A stretch of 50,036 nucleotides of DNA from an uncultured Clostridia bacterium (GTDB lineage: Bacteria; Bacillota; Clostridia; TANB77; CAG-508), in assembly GCA_949443285.1 (NCBI GenBank), contig CASSLW010000013.1:1-50036 (forward strand), read 5' to 3'. Every line of letters starts with the position of its first letter. The stretch's first letter is position 1. This document shows, piece by piece, positions 1-6,708 of the stretch. The notes under the pieces were generated by a model. That model did no database searches, had not been told where the DNA came from, and saw nothing but the letters and a program-made list of their open reading frames with translations. The position numbers and the translations under genes are program-made.

Positions 1-49
1 TTGTATATCCAAGTAGCTCATGCTACTTGAATGTACGTGCGTGGCGCAC
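1..49 (-). mobile_element. Probable 5' end of a group II intron (continues off the left edge)
   Basis: Reading the minus strand, the reverse transcriptase frame is cut just after the YMDD codons by a segment starting GTGCGCC. This fits the GUGYG 5' end of bacterial group II introns. It is followed by a stem (CAAGTAGC, four-base loop, GCTACTTG at 10-29) preceded by TTCAAGTAG, resembling the early domain I of lactococcal-type introns. If it splices, the RT would be restored; the rest of the intron lies outside the window. Based on 49 bases only, so an inference. Confidence 0.55.
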
Positions 50-713
50 TGTCGTCCATATAACGAATATACCCTTTTACTCTTAAATCTTCTTTAACAT
101 ATCTGTCGATTACATTTAAATATAATAGTGCAAACCATTGACTAGATTGATTTCCAAGTGGTAAGCCAACATCTGCATTATTAGGCTGTTCTTTTACTAA
201 TTTTTCTATCATCCACATCTCATCACTTGAAAAATTAATCTTTTTTAGTAAATTTAATAACACTTCATGATCTATGCTTTGAAAATACTTTCTTATATCA
301 CATTTTAGAAAAAATATTTTATTGTTTTGTTCTTTTCTATACTCATTTCTTAAAAAATTTTCTAATCGTTTTATAGCAAATGTTGTTCCTTTTTCTTTTC
401 TGCATGCTGCATTATCATATATTAGTTTTCTATCAATTTTATCTCTTAATGCCACATCACAAAAACACTTTATAACAACTCTATCTCTAAAAGGTAATGC
501 TTCTATAACTCTTTCTTTTGGCTCATATATTAAAAATTCTTTATACTTTCCTAATTTATATTTCTTTGAAATTATATCGTTCATAAGGTTACTTATATTA
601 CTTGATAAATTAGCTTCAAATCGTATCACTTCTCCTTTATGTTGTTTAGATTTTCTACAACCTTTATATGCATCATATAAATTTTCAAATGTAAAAATTT
701 CTTTTAATTCCAT
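50..713 (-). CDS. DGR-type reverse transcriptase, 5' exon (interrupted at YMDD)
   Basis: This is a retron/DGR-class reverse transcriptase. In diversity-generating retroelements it copies the template repeat RNA with adenine mutagenesis. Visible RT motifs are the RVIEALPFRDRVV segment, the first catalytic Asp block FFLKCDIRKYFQSIDH, the GLPLGNQSSQWFA motif and the RYMDD core. The ATG at 713 is preferred because AGGAGG lies just upstream. A GTG at 806 would add 31 residues of unknown value. The natural frame ends one base after the second Asp of YMDD, where a putative group II intron begins; read straight through, it gives a short junk tail and a stop. It sits downstream of Avd and the template repeat, the usual DGR order. 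Family call is firm; function of the interrupted copy is uncertain. Confidence 0.85.
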
Positions 714-862
714 ATTGTATTTCCTCCTAAAAAAAGAACGCTCCTTAAAACTTGCAAAAAATAGATTATCTATTCGTTGCTCGTGTAAGCGTTCATATTC
801 TTCCACCGCACTATTTCTTTAGCGGTTAGAAAAGAGAAAAATTCCTTCACTTTAAAATACTG

Positions 863-884
863 ATATATTTTCCTTAAAATATAT
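863..884 (-). other. Hairpin in the DGR template RNA, between TR and RT
   Basis: A perfect 9-bp inverted repeat, ATATATTTT / AAAATATAT with a CCTT loop, lies in the spacer between the template repeat and the reverse transcriptase. DGR spacers are known to be needed for cDNA priming, so this stem may be functional. It could also be an accident of AT-rich DNA. Confidence 0.35.
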
Positions 885-904
885 TTCTCTGATTCTTTAT
901 TTTA

Positions 905-1040
905 AATCCACTTTTATAGGATTTATCAAAAGTGAATCTGGGCGAGCCCCACCATTGCGTTTGTTAACATTGTTGTAATTTCTATTACCATTATCGTTAA
1001 CCACGCGCGCGTCATAGAGAATGGGGCTACAAAGAAAAAC
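905..1040 (-). repeat. DGR template repeat (TR)
   Basis: The non-coding stretch between Avd and RT reads on the minus strand as a C-terminal protein end rich in AAY codons. The frame contains VVNDNGNRNYNNVNKRNGGA followed by RPDSLL and a stop at 897-899. AAC/AAT codons, whose adenines are the DGR mutation targets, are concentrated at about 945-1000. The GGARPDS ending is typical of variable regions of DGR target proteins. There is no start codon or own gene here, as expected of a TR. No matching variable repeat occurs elsewhere in the window. Exact ends are estimated. Confidence 0.85.
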
Positions 1041-1086
1041 CCGAAATAAATTTTTCTCTTAATTAAAAGCCTTTCAGCCTAAAATC

Positions 1087-1668
1087 CTAACTTCGTTTTT
1101 TCCATCTTTCATCATCACTCTTTTTCCATGCTACTGTTAAATTAATTGCTTCTGATAATTGAATAGAAATTTGTTTGTACTGTTTCTTTAATATGCATCC
1201 AGAATTTTCTGCCACCATAGAAACATATCCTAGTAATTTTAATTTTACTATTGCCTCTTTTTGTAATTCTTCTCTTTTTGTTTTCTTTTCTACTGCATCC
1301 ATTCTAATAAAATTAGCTTCTAATAAGCATTCTAATGTATCAAGACAATAGTTCTGCATTCTATTTACAAATACTCCTCTAAATTTTTTTGGAGATTTTT
1401 CTGTAACTGCAATTATATAAGCTGCTAGTTTCTTTACTACTGTTATAACCATTAAATCATTTGCATTAAATGGCAACTTATTCACTTGTTCTAATTCATT
1501 GTCATTTTCTACGCTTTCTTCAATTTCTTTTTTATTAAATCTTTTATTCTCAGCAGTAGCAATAGCTTGCTTCACTGCTACTTTATCCTCAATACTGTTT
1601 TCAGCTCCGTTAAAATCTTCTAATTTTTTAGGTATTTTCAAATTACTATCTCTACTAACTTGTAACAT
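1087..1668 (-). CDS. avd: Avd, DGR accessory variability protein (four-helix bundle)
   Basis: Avd forms a barrel of four-helix bundles that binds the DGR reverse transcriptase and template RNA and is needed for mutagenic retrohoming. The core is at about residues 70-190, with the signature MVITVVKKLAAYIIAVTEKS, KKFRGVFVNRMQNY and a basic last helix, as in the S23/bAvd family. The first 70 residues are an acidic extension less typical of short Avd proteins (about 125 residues). The ATG is preceded by AGGAGG. It lies directly upstream of the template repeat and RT on the same strand, so the three probably share a transcript. No target gene lies next to it. Confidence 0.88.
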   Translation of the reverse strand: MLQVSRDSNLKIPKKLEDFNGAENSIEDKVAVKQAIATAENKRFNKKEIEESVENDNELEQVNKLPFNANDLMVITVVKKLAAYIIAVTEKSPKKFRGVFVNRMQNYCLDTLECLLEANFIRMDAVEKKTKREELQKEAIVKLKLLGYVSMVAENSGCILKKQYKQISIQLSEAINLTVAWKKSDDERWKKRS

Positions 1669-1736
1669 TTTTATCCTCCTTACACATTTCTGTATTTTAA
1701 CATGAATTCCCTAAAAAATCCATTAAGTTCAATGTT

Positions 1737-2717
1737 TTAAAGTTCTCCTTTGATTTTTGTTATCTTATTTAAAAGCTTATTGTACTCCTCTCTACTAACA
1801 CCTGTTCCCTCTAAAGACTTTTGATACTTTTTTTCTTCTTTAGATAGATACTCTTCTGGATCATCATAATATAATAATAATTCTAACATCAAACACTCTA
1901 TTTCACATTCTGTATGCTTTTTATTTTTTATTGTAATACCTAATTTTTTTAATATCCTTTTCTCCTTAAAACTTAACATTTTTCTTATATTTAAAATCTC
2001 TAAATTATGATATTTTTCATCCCATTCTAAATATTTTTTATTTTCTAATTCTCTTTTTATTCTTTTTAATTCTGTATATATTTCTTCATAATCATTAACT
2101 GGTTTCTTTATATATCCTGCTACTTCTAGTCCGCCATTTATAACATCACTTTTGTTATCTGCAGATATAACTAAAAATGCAACATCTTTATTTTTGGCAA
2201 AATAACTCTTTATAATATCTAAACCTGTATATCTATGATTACGCATAAGATCTGTTATTACAATTTCTGGCTTTAATTCTTCAATCATTCTTATTTCATC
2301 TTCATCACTATTAGCAATTCCTAATATTTCTATATCTTCATATTTTTCTAAAAATTCTTTTGTAAATTTGCATATATGAATATTGTCATCTGCAATTATT
2401 ATTTTAATTTTTCTACTCAATTTAATCTTTCCTTCCATTATTTCATTATTTATTTTCACTATTGTTTCTTTAGCAGCAATAGTAAATATCTCCTTTAAAT
2501 TTGTCTTTAAATAATTATTGGTATCCTCTACATATCCAAATATTTCTTCATATAATTTCTTTTTTGTTTCAGTATCAAAGTTATTATTTTTTTCAATATC
2601 CTGTAATATTTGATTTATTCTCTTTTGTTTATTACAGTTTAAAATTTTTAATAATAATTCATCAAAATCTTGTTCTTCACAAATCTCATCTATTAAATCA
2701 AATTTTATCTCTTTCAT
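1737..2717 (-). CDS. Response-regulator-like protein with internal receiver domain
   Basis: The middle (about residues 105-220) is a CheY-like receiver: KIKIIIADDN holds the acidic pair, VITDLM the phospho-acceptor Asp, LVISADN the Ser/Thr switch and GYIKKPV the conserved Lys-Pro. It is flanked by an N-terminal helical region (1-100) and a C-terminal charged helical region (230-326) with no DNA-binding domain I recognise. A receiver in the middle of a 326-residue protein is unusual. No histidine kinase is encoded nearby, so the partner must be elsewhere in the host. It reads toward the DGR genes, with palindromes upstream shared with a divergent Xre regulator. Function unknown. Confidence 0.7.
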   Translation of the reverse strand: MKEIKFDLIDEICEEQDFDELLLKILNCNKQKRINQILQDIEKNNNFDTETKKKLYEEIFGYVEDTNNYLKTNLKEIFTIAAKETIVKINNEIMEGKIKLSRKIKIIIADDNIHICKFTKEFLEKYEDIEILGIANSDEDEIRMIEELKPEIVITDLMRNHRYTGLDIIKSYFAKNKDVAFLVISADNKSDVINGGLEVAGYIKKPVNDYEEIYTELKRIKRELENKKYLEWDEKYHNLEILNIRKMLSFKEKRILKKLGITIKNKKHTECEIECLMLELLLYYDDPEEYLSKEEKKYQKSLEGTGVSREEYNKLLNKITKIKGEL

Positions 2718-2761
2718 TTTTCCCTACTTTGTAAAATTTTCTTCTCTTGATAGAAATAGTC

Positions 2762-2799
2762 TACCAAGATTGGTAAATAAATATTGTAAAATATACAAT
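2762..2799. promoter_or_regulatory. Two palindromes in a divergent intergenic region (candidate operators)
   Basis: Between the divergent response-regulator gene and the Xre gene lie two perfect palindromes: TACCAA-GA-TTGGTA at 2762-2775 and ATTGTA-AAATA-TACAAT at 2783-2799. They are well placed for binding by the Xre protein and would control both directions. Inference from position and symmetry. Confidence 0.45.
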
Positions 2800-2807
2800 A
2801 ATAATTA

Positions 2808-3089
2808 ATGTTGGAAAGGAAACTACTATATATGCAAGTTAAAAAGTTAAATGGTAAATCTAATGTTATTGGTAGAAATATTAAAAAGTATAGAGAATTG
2901 CGTGGCTTAACTCAAAGAGAACTTTCTAATAAAATAGCTTTACTTGGTATAGATATTTATCATTCAGACATTTCTCAAATTGAAAATCAAAAATTATTGT
3001 TAAAAGACTTTGAAATTATTGCATTCTGCAAAGTTCTAAATGTATCTTATGAACAATTATTTGAAAATACCAATAACTTATTTGATTAA
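2808..3089 (+). CDS. Xre-family helix-turn-helix regulator
   Basis: A small DNA-binding protein of the lambda-repressor/Xre class. The helix-turn-helix covers about residues 22-85: IGRNIKKYRELRGLTQRELS, then a recognition helix region SDISQIENQ. The first ATG is used here. A second ATG at 2832 (MQVKKL) would remove eight residues and is about as likely, since the GGAAAGG site lies between them. It is divergent from the response-regulator-like gene, with palindromic candidate operators between. A rho-independent terminator follows. Probably a repressor for its own region or an element switch; the target is not shown by sequence. Confidence 0.8.
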   Translation: MLERKLLYMQVKKLNGKSNVIGRNIKKYRELRGLTQRELSNKIALLGIDIYHSDISQIENQKLLLKDFEIIAFCKVLNVSYEQLFENTNNLFD

Positions 3090-3153
3090 TTATTATTATT
3101 TTACAATGACATCTAATTTATACTTTTTCGTATTTTTTAGTTAAATAAATGTT

Positions 3154-3178
3154 AAAGAATATGGTTTCATATTCTTTT
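3154..3178 (+). terminator. Rho-independent terminator after the first Xre gene
   Basis: Perfect 10-bp stem AAAGAATATG / CATATTCTTT with a four-base loop, ending in a T-rich run. The 3090-3323 gap otherwise shows only AT-rich DNA that must include the promoter of the next gene. Confidence 0.7.
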
Positions 3179-3323
3179 ATTTTTATCCATTACTATATTA
3201 ACATATCTTATATTATAAATCAATATTTTATTTTACTTTTGCTTTTTTTCTAATATATGTTTGTTTTATTTCTGCCATAATTCTTATATTATTTTTATAT
3301 AAGAAAGGGGGATTACTTATTCT

Positions 3324-3674
3324 ATGAAAAATGCAAAATCTTTAAAAAATATAGGAAACAATATTCAAATAGCTAGATTGAAAAAAGGATTAACACAAGA
3401 AGCTCTTTCTGAAAAATGTAATGTTTCAACTAAATATATAAGTGCAATAGAACGCGGAATATCTTCTGGTAGCATTTCACTTATAATTGATATTTGTAAT
3501 GCTTTAGATGTAACACCTAATTATATTTTTAATAATACCATTAAAAATTCTAATGATAATGTTGATATATTTCCTGTTGAAACTTCTTCAATTTACTTGA
3601 AATTAAAATCTGAGAATAAAAAATTTGTCGAAACTACAATACAACATTTATATTCTATGCAAAATAAAAGATAA
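3324..3674 (+). CDS. Xre-family helix-turn-helix regulator
   Basis: Second small Xre/SinR-like regulator. The helix-turn-helix is at about residues 8-70: IGNNIQIARLKKGLTQEALS, then STKYISAIERGISSGSI, the classic Cro/C1 pattern. The C-terminal 45 residues are a helical tail, perhaps for dimerisation. A strong AAAGGGGG site precedes the ATG. It converges on the minus-strand conjugation module and shares a bidirectional terminator with it at 3697-3730. In ICEs of this type such regulators usually control the decision to excise and transfer; that role is inferred. Confidence 0.82.
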   Translation: MKNAKSLKNIGNNIQIARLKKGLTQEALSEKCNVSTKYISAIERGISSGSISLIIDICNALDVTPNYIFNNTIKNSNDNVDIFPVETSSIYLKLKSENKKFVETTIQHLYSMQNKR

Positions 3675-3696
3675 ATTTTTTGTATATATAATTAAG

Positions 3697-3730
3697 AAAA
3701 ATCCGTATACTAAGCTTCATACGGATTTTT
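3697..3730. terminator. Bidirectional terminator
   Basis: A 12-bp inverted repeat, AAAAATCCGTAT / ATACGGATTTTT, with a ten-base loop between convergent genes. A-run on one side and T-run on the other let it work for both strands. Confidence 0.85.
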
Positions 3731-3743
3731 TATTATATATTTC

Positions 3744-3962
3744 TTACTTATTTCCTTTTACTAAAGTATTTAAAATACTACTATACTGATTACTTAATTG
3801 GGCAATATCTCCATTTTTAGTACTATGCGACATAATAAATTCTTCTATTTCTAATTCGTATTTTCTCAATTCTTCTTTGTTGTAATCTATATCTTCTACA
3901 TTTATTCCTGCATTACTTAATAATTTTATTTCTTCTTTTGAAAACTGCTTCATTAGATTCAT
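3744..3962 (-). CDS. Small protein of unknown function
   Basis: A 72-residue charged helical protein, MNLMKQFSKEEIKLLSNAGI, with no family I recognise. The ATG at 3962 is chosen because a GGGAG site lies nine bases upstream; the frame runs open to 3983. It overlaps the end of the upstream gene by about 50 bases, so the pair is translationally coupled. Last gene of the conjugation operon before the terminator. Confidence 0.6.
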   Translation of the reverse strand: MNLMKQFSKEEIKLLSNAGINVEDIDYNKEELRKYELEIEEFIMSHSTKNGDIAQLSNQYSSILNTLVKGNK

Positions 3963-4230
3963 TTTTTTCTTTCTCCCTTTCATTTATTGCTACCATAAGT
4001 TCATTGTCTTGTACTGTTCTATTTGTATCTTTATATGTAAATTTTGCACCTGTAAAATAAACTTTATAATTTATACCTTCTAGCCTTGTTTTACATAGTG
4101 CTAAAAATTTGTCAACTTCCTCTTCTGATAAATTATGCTTAACTCTTAATTCATAGAAAGTAAAGATAATTTCATTTTCATTTTTTATCATCTTTTCATT
4201 GATAAGATTTTCTACAAATTGCGTTGTCAT
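3913..4230 (-). CDS. Small protein of unknown function
   Basis: A 105-residue protein with a helical N-terminal half (SEEEVDKFLALCKTRLEG) and a beta-like middle (YKVYFTGAKFTYKD), ending in a lysine/glutamate-rich tail. No family recognised. ATG at 4230 has GGAG eight bases upstream; a GTG at 4239 is the alternative. It follows the CHAP gene after a hairpin and overlaps the next small gene. Confidence 0.6.
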   Translation of the reverse strand: MTTQFVENLINEKMIKNENEIIFTFYELRVKHNLSEEEVDKFLALCKTRLEGINYKVYFTGAKFTYKDTNRTVQDNELMVAINEREKEKNESNEAVFKRRNKIIK

Positions 4231-4300
4231 TGTTTCCACTCCATTCTGTATTGCATTATATCATTTATTTTTCATTTTGTCTTTAAAAAACAAAAAAATC

Positions 4301-4339
4301 GCAGAAGAAATACTTATTTTTTATAAGTACCTCTTCTGC
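4301..4339 (-). terminator. Terminator-like hairpin after the CHAP gene
   Basis: Long imperfect stem formed by GCAGAAGAAATACTTAT and ATAAGTACCTCTTCTGC, with A-rich DNA beyond giving a U-tract on the minus strand. It would end the main conjugation transcript or attenuate the two small genes beyond. Confidence 0.65.
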
Positions 4340-4348
4340 TTATTTTTA

Positions 4349-5953
4349 TTAGTACATTGGTGTTCCATACCCTAAAATATCTAAACTATTTATATCATAA
4401 TCTCTCCTACAACAACTATCACTTGAATTTCCTTCTATTGTATAGACTCTTCCATTTTCTGTTTTTTCTACTATTCCTACATGATCTGCTTGTCCACTTC
4501 TTACTCCTGTGTCCTTATCTGCCCAGTCAAAGAAAATAATGTCGCCTGGTTTTGGAGAGAATCCTTTTTCTTTCCAAAGTCCACAAGTTCTAAACCAGTC
4601 AACACCCTCGCTCTGACATCCTGCAAATTTTGGAATTAGTCCTGCTTCAATGTAGCCACATTCATTGGCACACCATGAAACAAAACAAGCACACCATTCT
4701 ACACGAGAATCAAAACCATACCAACTCCAATAAGGTTGTCCTCCAACATTTCCTATTTGTGAAGCTGCAACTAGCACAATGTCATTACTTCCAACAGATG
4801 AGCCATATATTACTGATGCCCACATATTAGCATATTTATTGTCTGTCAATTCTTGTAATTGTTTCCTTTGTTCTTGACTAAAATTGTATTTGTCTGCCAT
4901 CTCATTTGCTGTTTTTCCTGTTATCGTAATATGCAACTTAACTTTTGTTACTGTTACTCTATCAGTAGATGTTAAACCTATTCTTATTTCTTCATGACTT
5001 TCCTCATCTTTTGTAAATGATATTTCATTCATTTCCCAAAAAATCTCTTTTAGAAGATTAACCTTTTCATCATTTAAGGTTATAACATCTGCTTCATTAT
5101 TACCATTACTTAACTTAACTGTATATATTGCTAAAACATCTTTCCATTCGGCTCTATGAGAATTTATATCATACTCATCATAAGGATTATCTTTTTGTAT
5201 TTGTGTTATCTTATTCATAAACTCTGTATTTAAGTCTGCTATTACTTGATTCATTGTTACTACTTGTTGTTGCCCATTTATAGTTATTGTGCTACCTGTA
5301 TCTTCGCTTGAAAAGAAAATACCAAAAATTGAACTAACTAGCATTGCTATTAAGCAAACTACAATTATAATTAAAACAACGATCCATCCACCTGCTACTA
5401 AAAACGCAATTAGTGCTTTTGTTGCAACTATAATAGCTTTTATTGCTGCTATTGTTGCTTTTATTCCTACTTTTATCGCCTTTACTGTGGCTTTTGCTGT
5501 TGCCTTTGCCATTTGTATTGCTCTTTTAGTTGCTTTTGCTGTTGTTTTAGCTGCTTTTTTTGTTGTTTTTATTGTTCTATCTGCCGTTTTTATAGCTTTT
5601 TTAGTAGTCTTTGTTACTGTTTTCATTTTCTTTGCAACTTTTTTTACTTGGCTTTTCTTTTTTATCGTTTTTATTTTTTGATTTACATTTTGTATATTTT
5701 GTACTGTTTTGTCAAAATTCTTCTTGCCATATTTATTAAGTCTGTAAACATTATTAGGAAGATTACTTGCTGTTTTTGATATTTTATTTATTGCGTATTC
5801 TGTTCCATTATTACTTGTTTCTTCTTGGTATGTTTCTTTTGTTTTGTCTTTTGCTTGTACTAATCTGTCTTTCATTTTTTCTGTTCCAACTACTGCTTTG
5901 TTAATTGTTTTTATTGTTCCTTTTTTACTCTGTTTAACTTTAATATCTGCCAA
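4349..5953 (-). CDS. Conjugation cell-wall hydrolase with CHAP domain
   Basis: Peptidoglycan hydrolase expected to open the wall for the conjugation channel (VirB1-like role). Residues 1-185 are a low-complexity Lys/Thr/Ala-rich cytoplasmic region. Residues 187-212 form a membrane segment (LIAFLVAGGWIVVLIIIVVC). A linker follows, then a CHAP domain at about 405-534 with catalytic Cys in VEWCACFVSWCANE, His in ADHVGIVEK and a polar residue in EGNSSD. The start is TTG, read as MADIKVK, with AGGAGG upstream; no ATG fits. Gram-positive homologues pair a lytic transglycosylase/NlpC with CHAP; here only CHAP is clear. It lies in the operon just after the sortase. Confidence 0.85.
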   Translation of the reverse strand: MADIKVKQSKKGTIKTINKAVVGTEKMKDRLVQAKDKTKETYQEETSNNGTEYAINKISKTASNLPNNVYRLNKYGKKNFDKTVQNIQNVNQKIKTIKKKSQVKKVAKKMKTVTKTTKKAIKTADRTIKTTKKAAKTTAKATKRAIQMAKATAKATVKAIKVGIKATIAAIKAIIVATKALIAFLVAGGWIVVLIIIVVCLIAMLVSSIFGIFFSSEDTGSTITINGQQQVVTMNQVIADLNTEFMNKITQIQKDNPYDEYDINSHRAEWKDVLAIYTVKLSNGNNEADVITLNDEKVNLLKEIFWEMNEISFTKDEESHEEIRIGLTSTDRVTVTKVKLHITITGKTANEMADKYNFSQEQRKQLQELTDNKYANMWASVIYGSSVGSNDIVLVAASQIGNVGGQPYWSWYGFDSRVEWCACFVSWCANECGYIEAGLIPKFAGCQSEGVDWFRTCGLWKEKGFSPKPGDIIFFDWADKDTGVRSGQADHVGIVEKTENGRVYTIEGNSSDSCCRRDYDINSLDILGYGTPMY

Positions 5954-5964
5954 ACAAACACCTC

Positions 5965-6708
5965 CTAATTGTTTATTTCTCTTGCAATAACTACTAATCT
6001 TCCGTTTTTATTGCTATATTCACAAGTAGAAAGTGTAATAAATTTATTATGATATTTTGGTTTTATATTTGTTTCATAAAATGATAATTCTTTACACTTA
6101 TTTACAAATGTATTGAACTCATCTTCATTACTAAAATTCACAAAATTATAATATTTAAAAGTATTTTTGCTATATACCACTGTTTTGAATACTGCAAAAA
6201 TTTCGTATTTTTTCATTTCTTCCAATGTTGTAAAGTCTATAATCTTATGATTTTCGTAAAATTCTTTTGATTTATAATTTTCTAATGCACCAAATACTTT
6301 TTTATGATTCATGTGATGCCCATATATTACAAGATTATCACTTGTGTTTATATTGCATTCTTCTGACATATAAGGTATTCCATAAGATGAATACTTTTTA
6401 TAAAAATCTCTATGCAAGTAATAGTTAGGATTACTTTTTGTCTGCATTATTGGATAGTTTATTGTTGTATCATTTATTTTTAACCAACCTACAATATCAC
6501 TATTGATAGCATATAAGTTATCTATATTTATTACTGTTTCTTCTTGTTTTTTATCTTCTGGATTTGTTTGTTCTACTATTTCAATTAGTTCTTCAAAATT
6601 GTTTTCTTGTTCTTTATTTTGTTTCAATTCTTTATAAATACAATAACTGCTAATAAGAATTGAACTTATTAGCAGCATAATACAAAATACATATAATATT
6701 TTTTTCAC
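5965..6708 (-). CDS. Class B sortase
   Basis: Membrane-bound transpeptidase of 247 residues. It has an N-terminal membrane segment (about 3-25), the His motif YGHHMNHKKVF, the catalytic Cys in LSTCEYSN and the catalytic Arg in GRLVVIAR. Sortases of this class attach proteins to the wall or build pili; in ICEs of this type the natural substrate may be the element's own adhesin (40,561-45,006). The start is GTG, sharing bases with the VirB4 stop (TAGTG), with GGAGAGG upstream. Read naively the gene appears fused to VirB4; that fusion results only from the extra base at 6724-6726. Confidence 0.88.
   Translation of the reverse strand: MKKILYVFCIMLLISSILISSYCIYKELKQNKEQENNFEELIEIVEQTNPEDKKQEETVINIDNLYAINSDIVGWLKINDTTINYPIMQTKSNPNYYLHRDFYKKYSSYGIPYMSEECNINTSDNLVIYGHHMNHKKVFGALENYKSKEFYENHKIIDFTTLEEMKKYEIFAVFKTVVYSKNTFKYYNFVNFSNEDEFNTFVNKCKELSFYETNIKPKYHNKFITLSTCEYSNKNGRLVVIAREINN

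Noticed and set aside
3090..3323. Possible RNA gene between the two Xre genes
   Set aside because: Apart from the terminator hairpin I see only AT-rich sequence and no tRNA-like or riboswitch-like structure.
5289..5681. Hydrophobic plus-strand open frame
   Set aside because: It is the antisense shadow of the Lys/Ala-rich part of the CHAP protein; many other leucine-rich plus-strand frames in the window are similar shadows.
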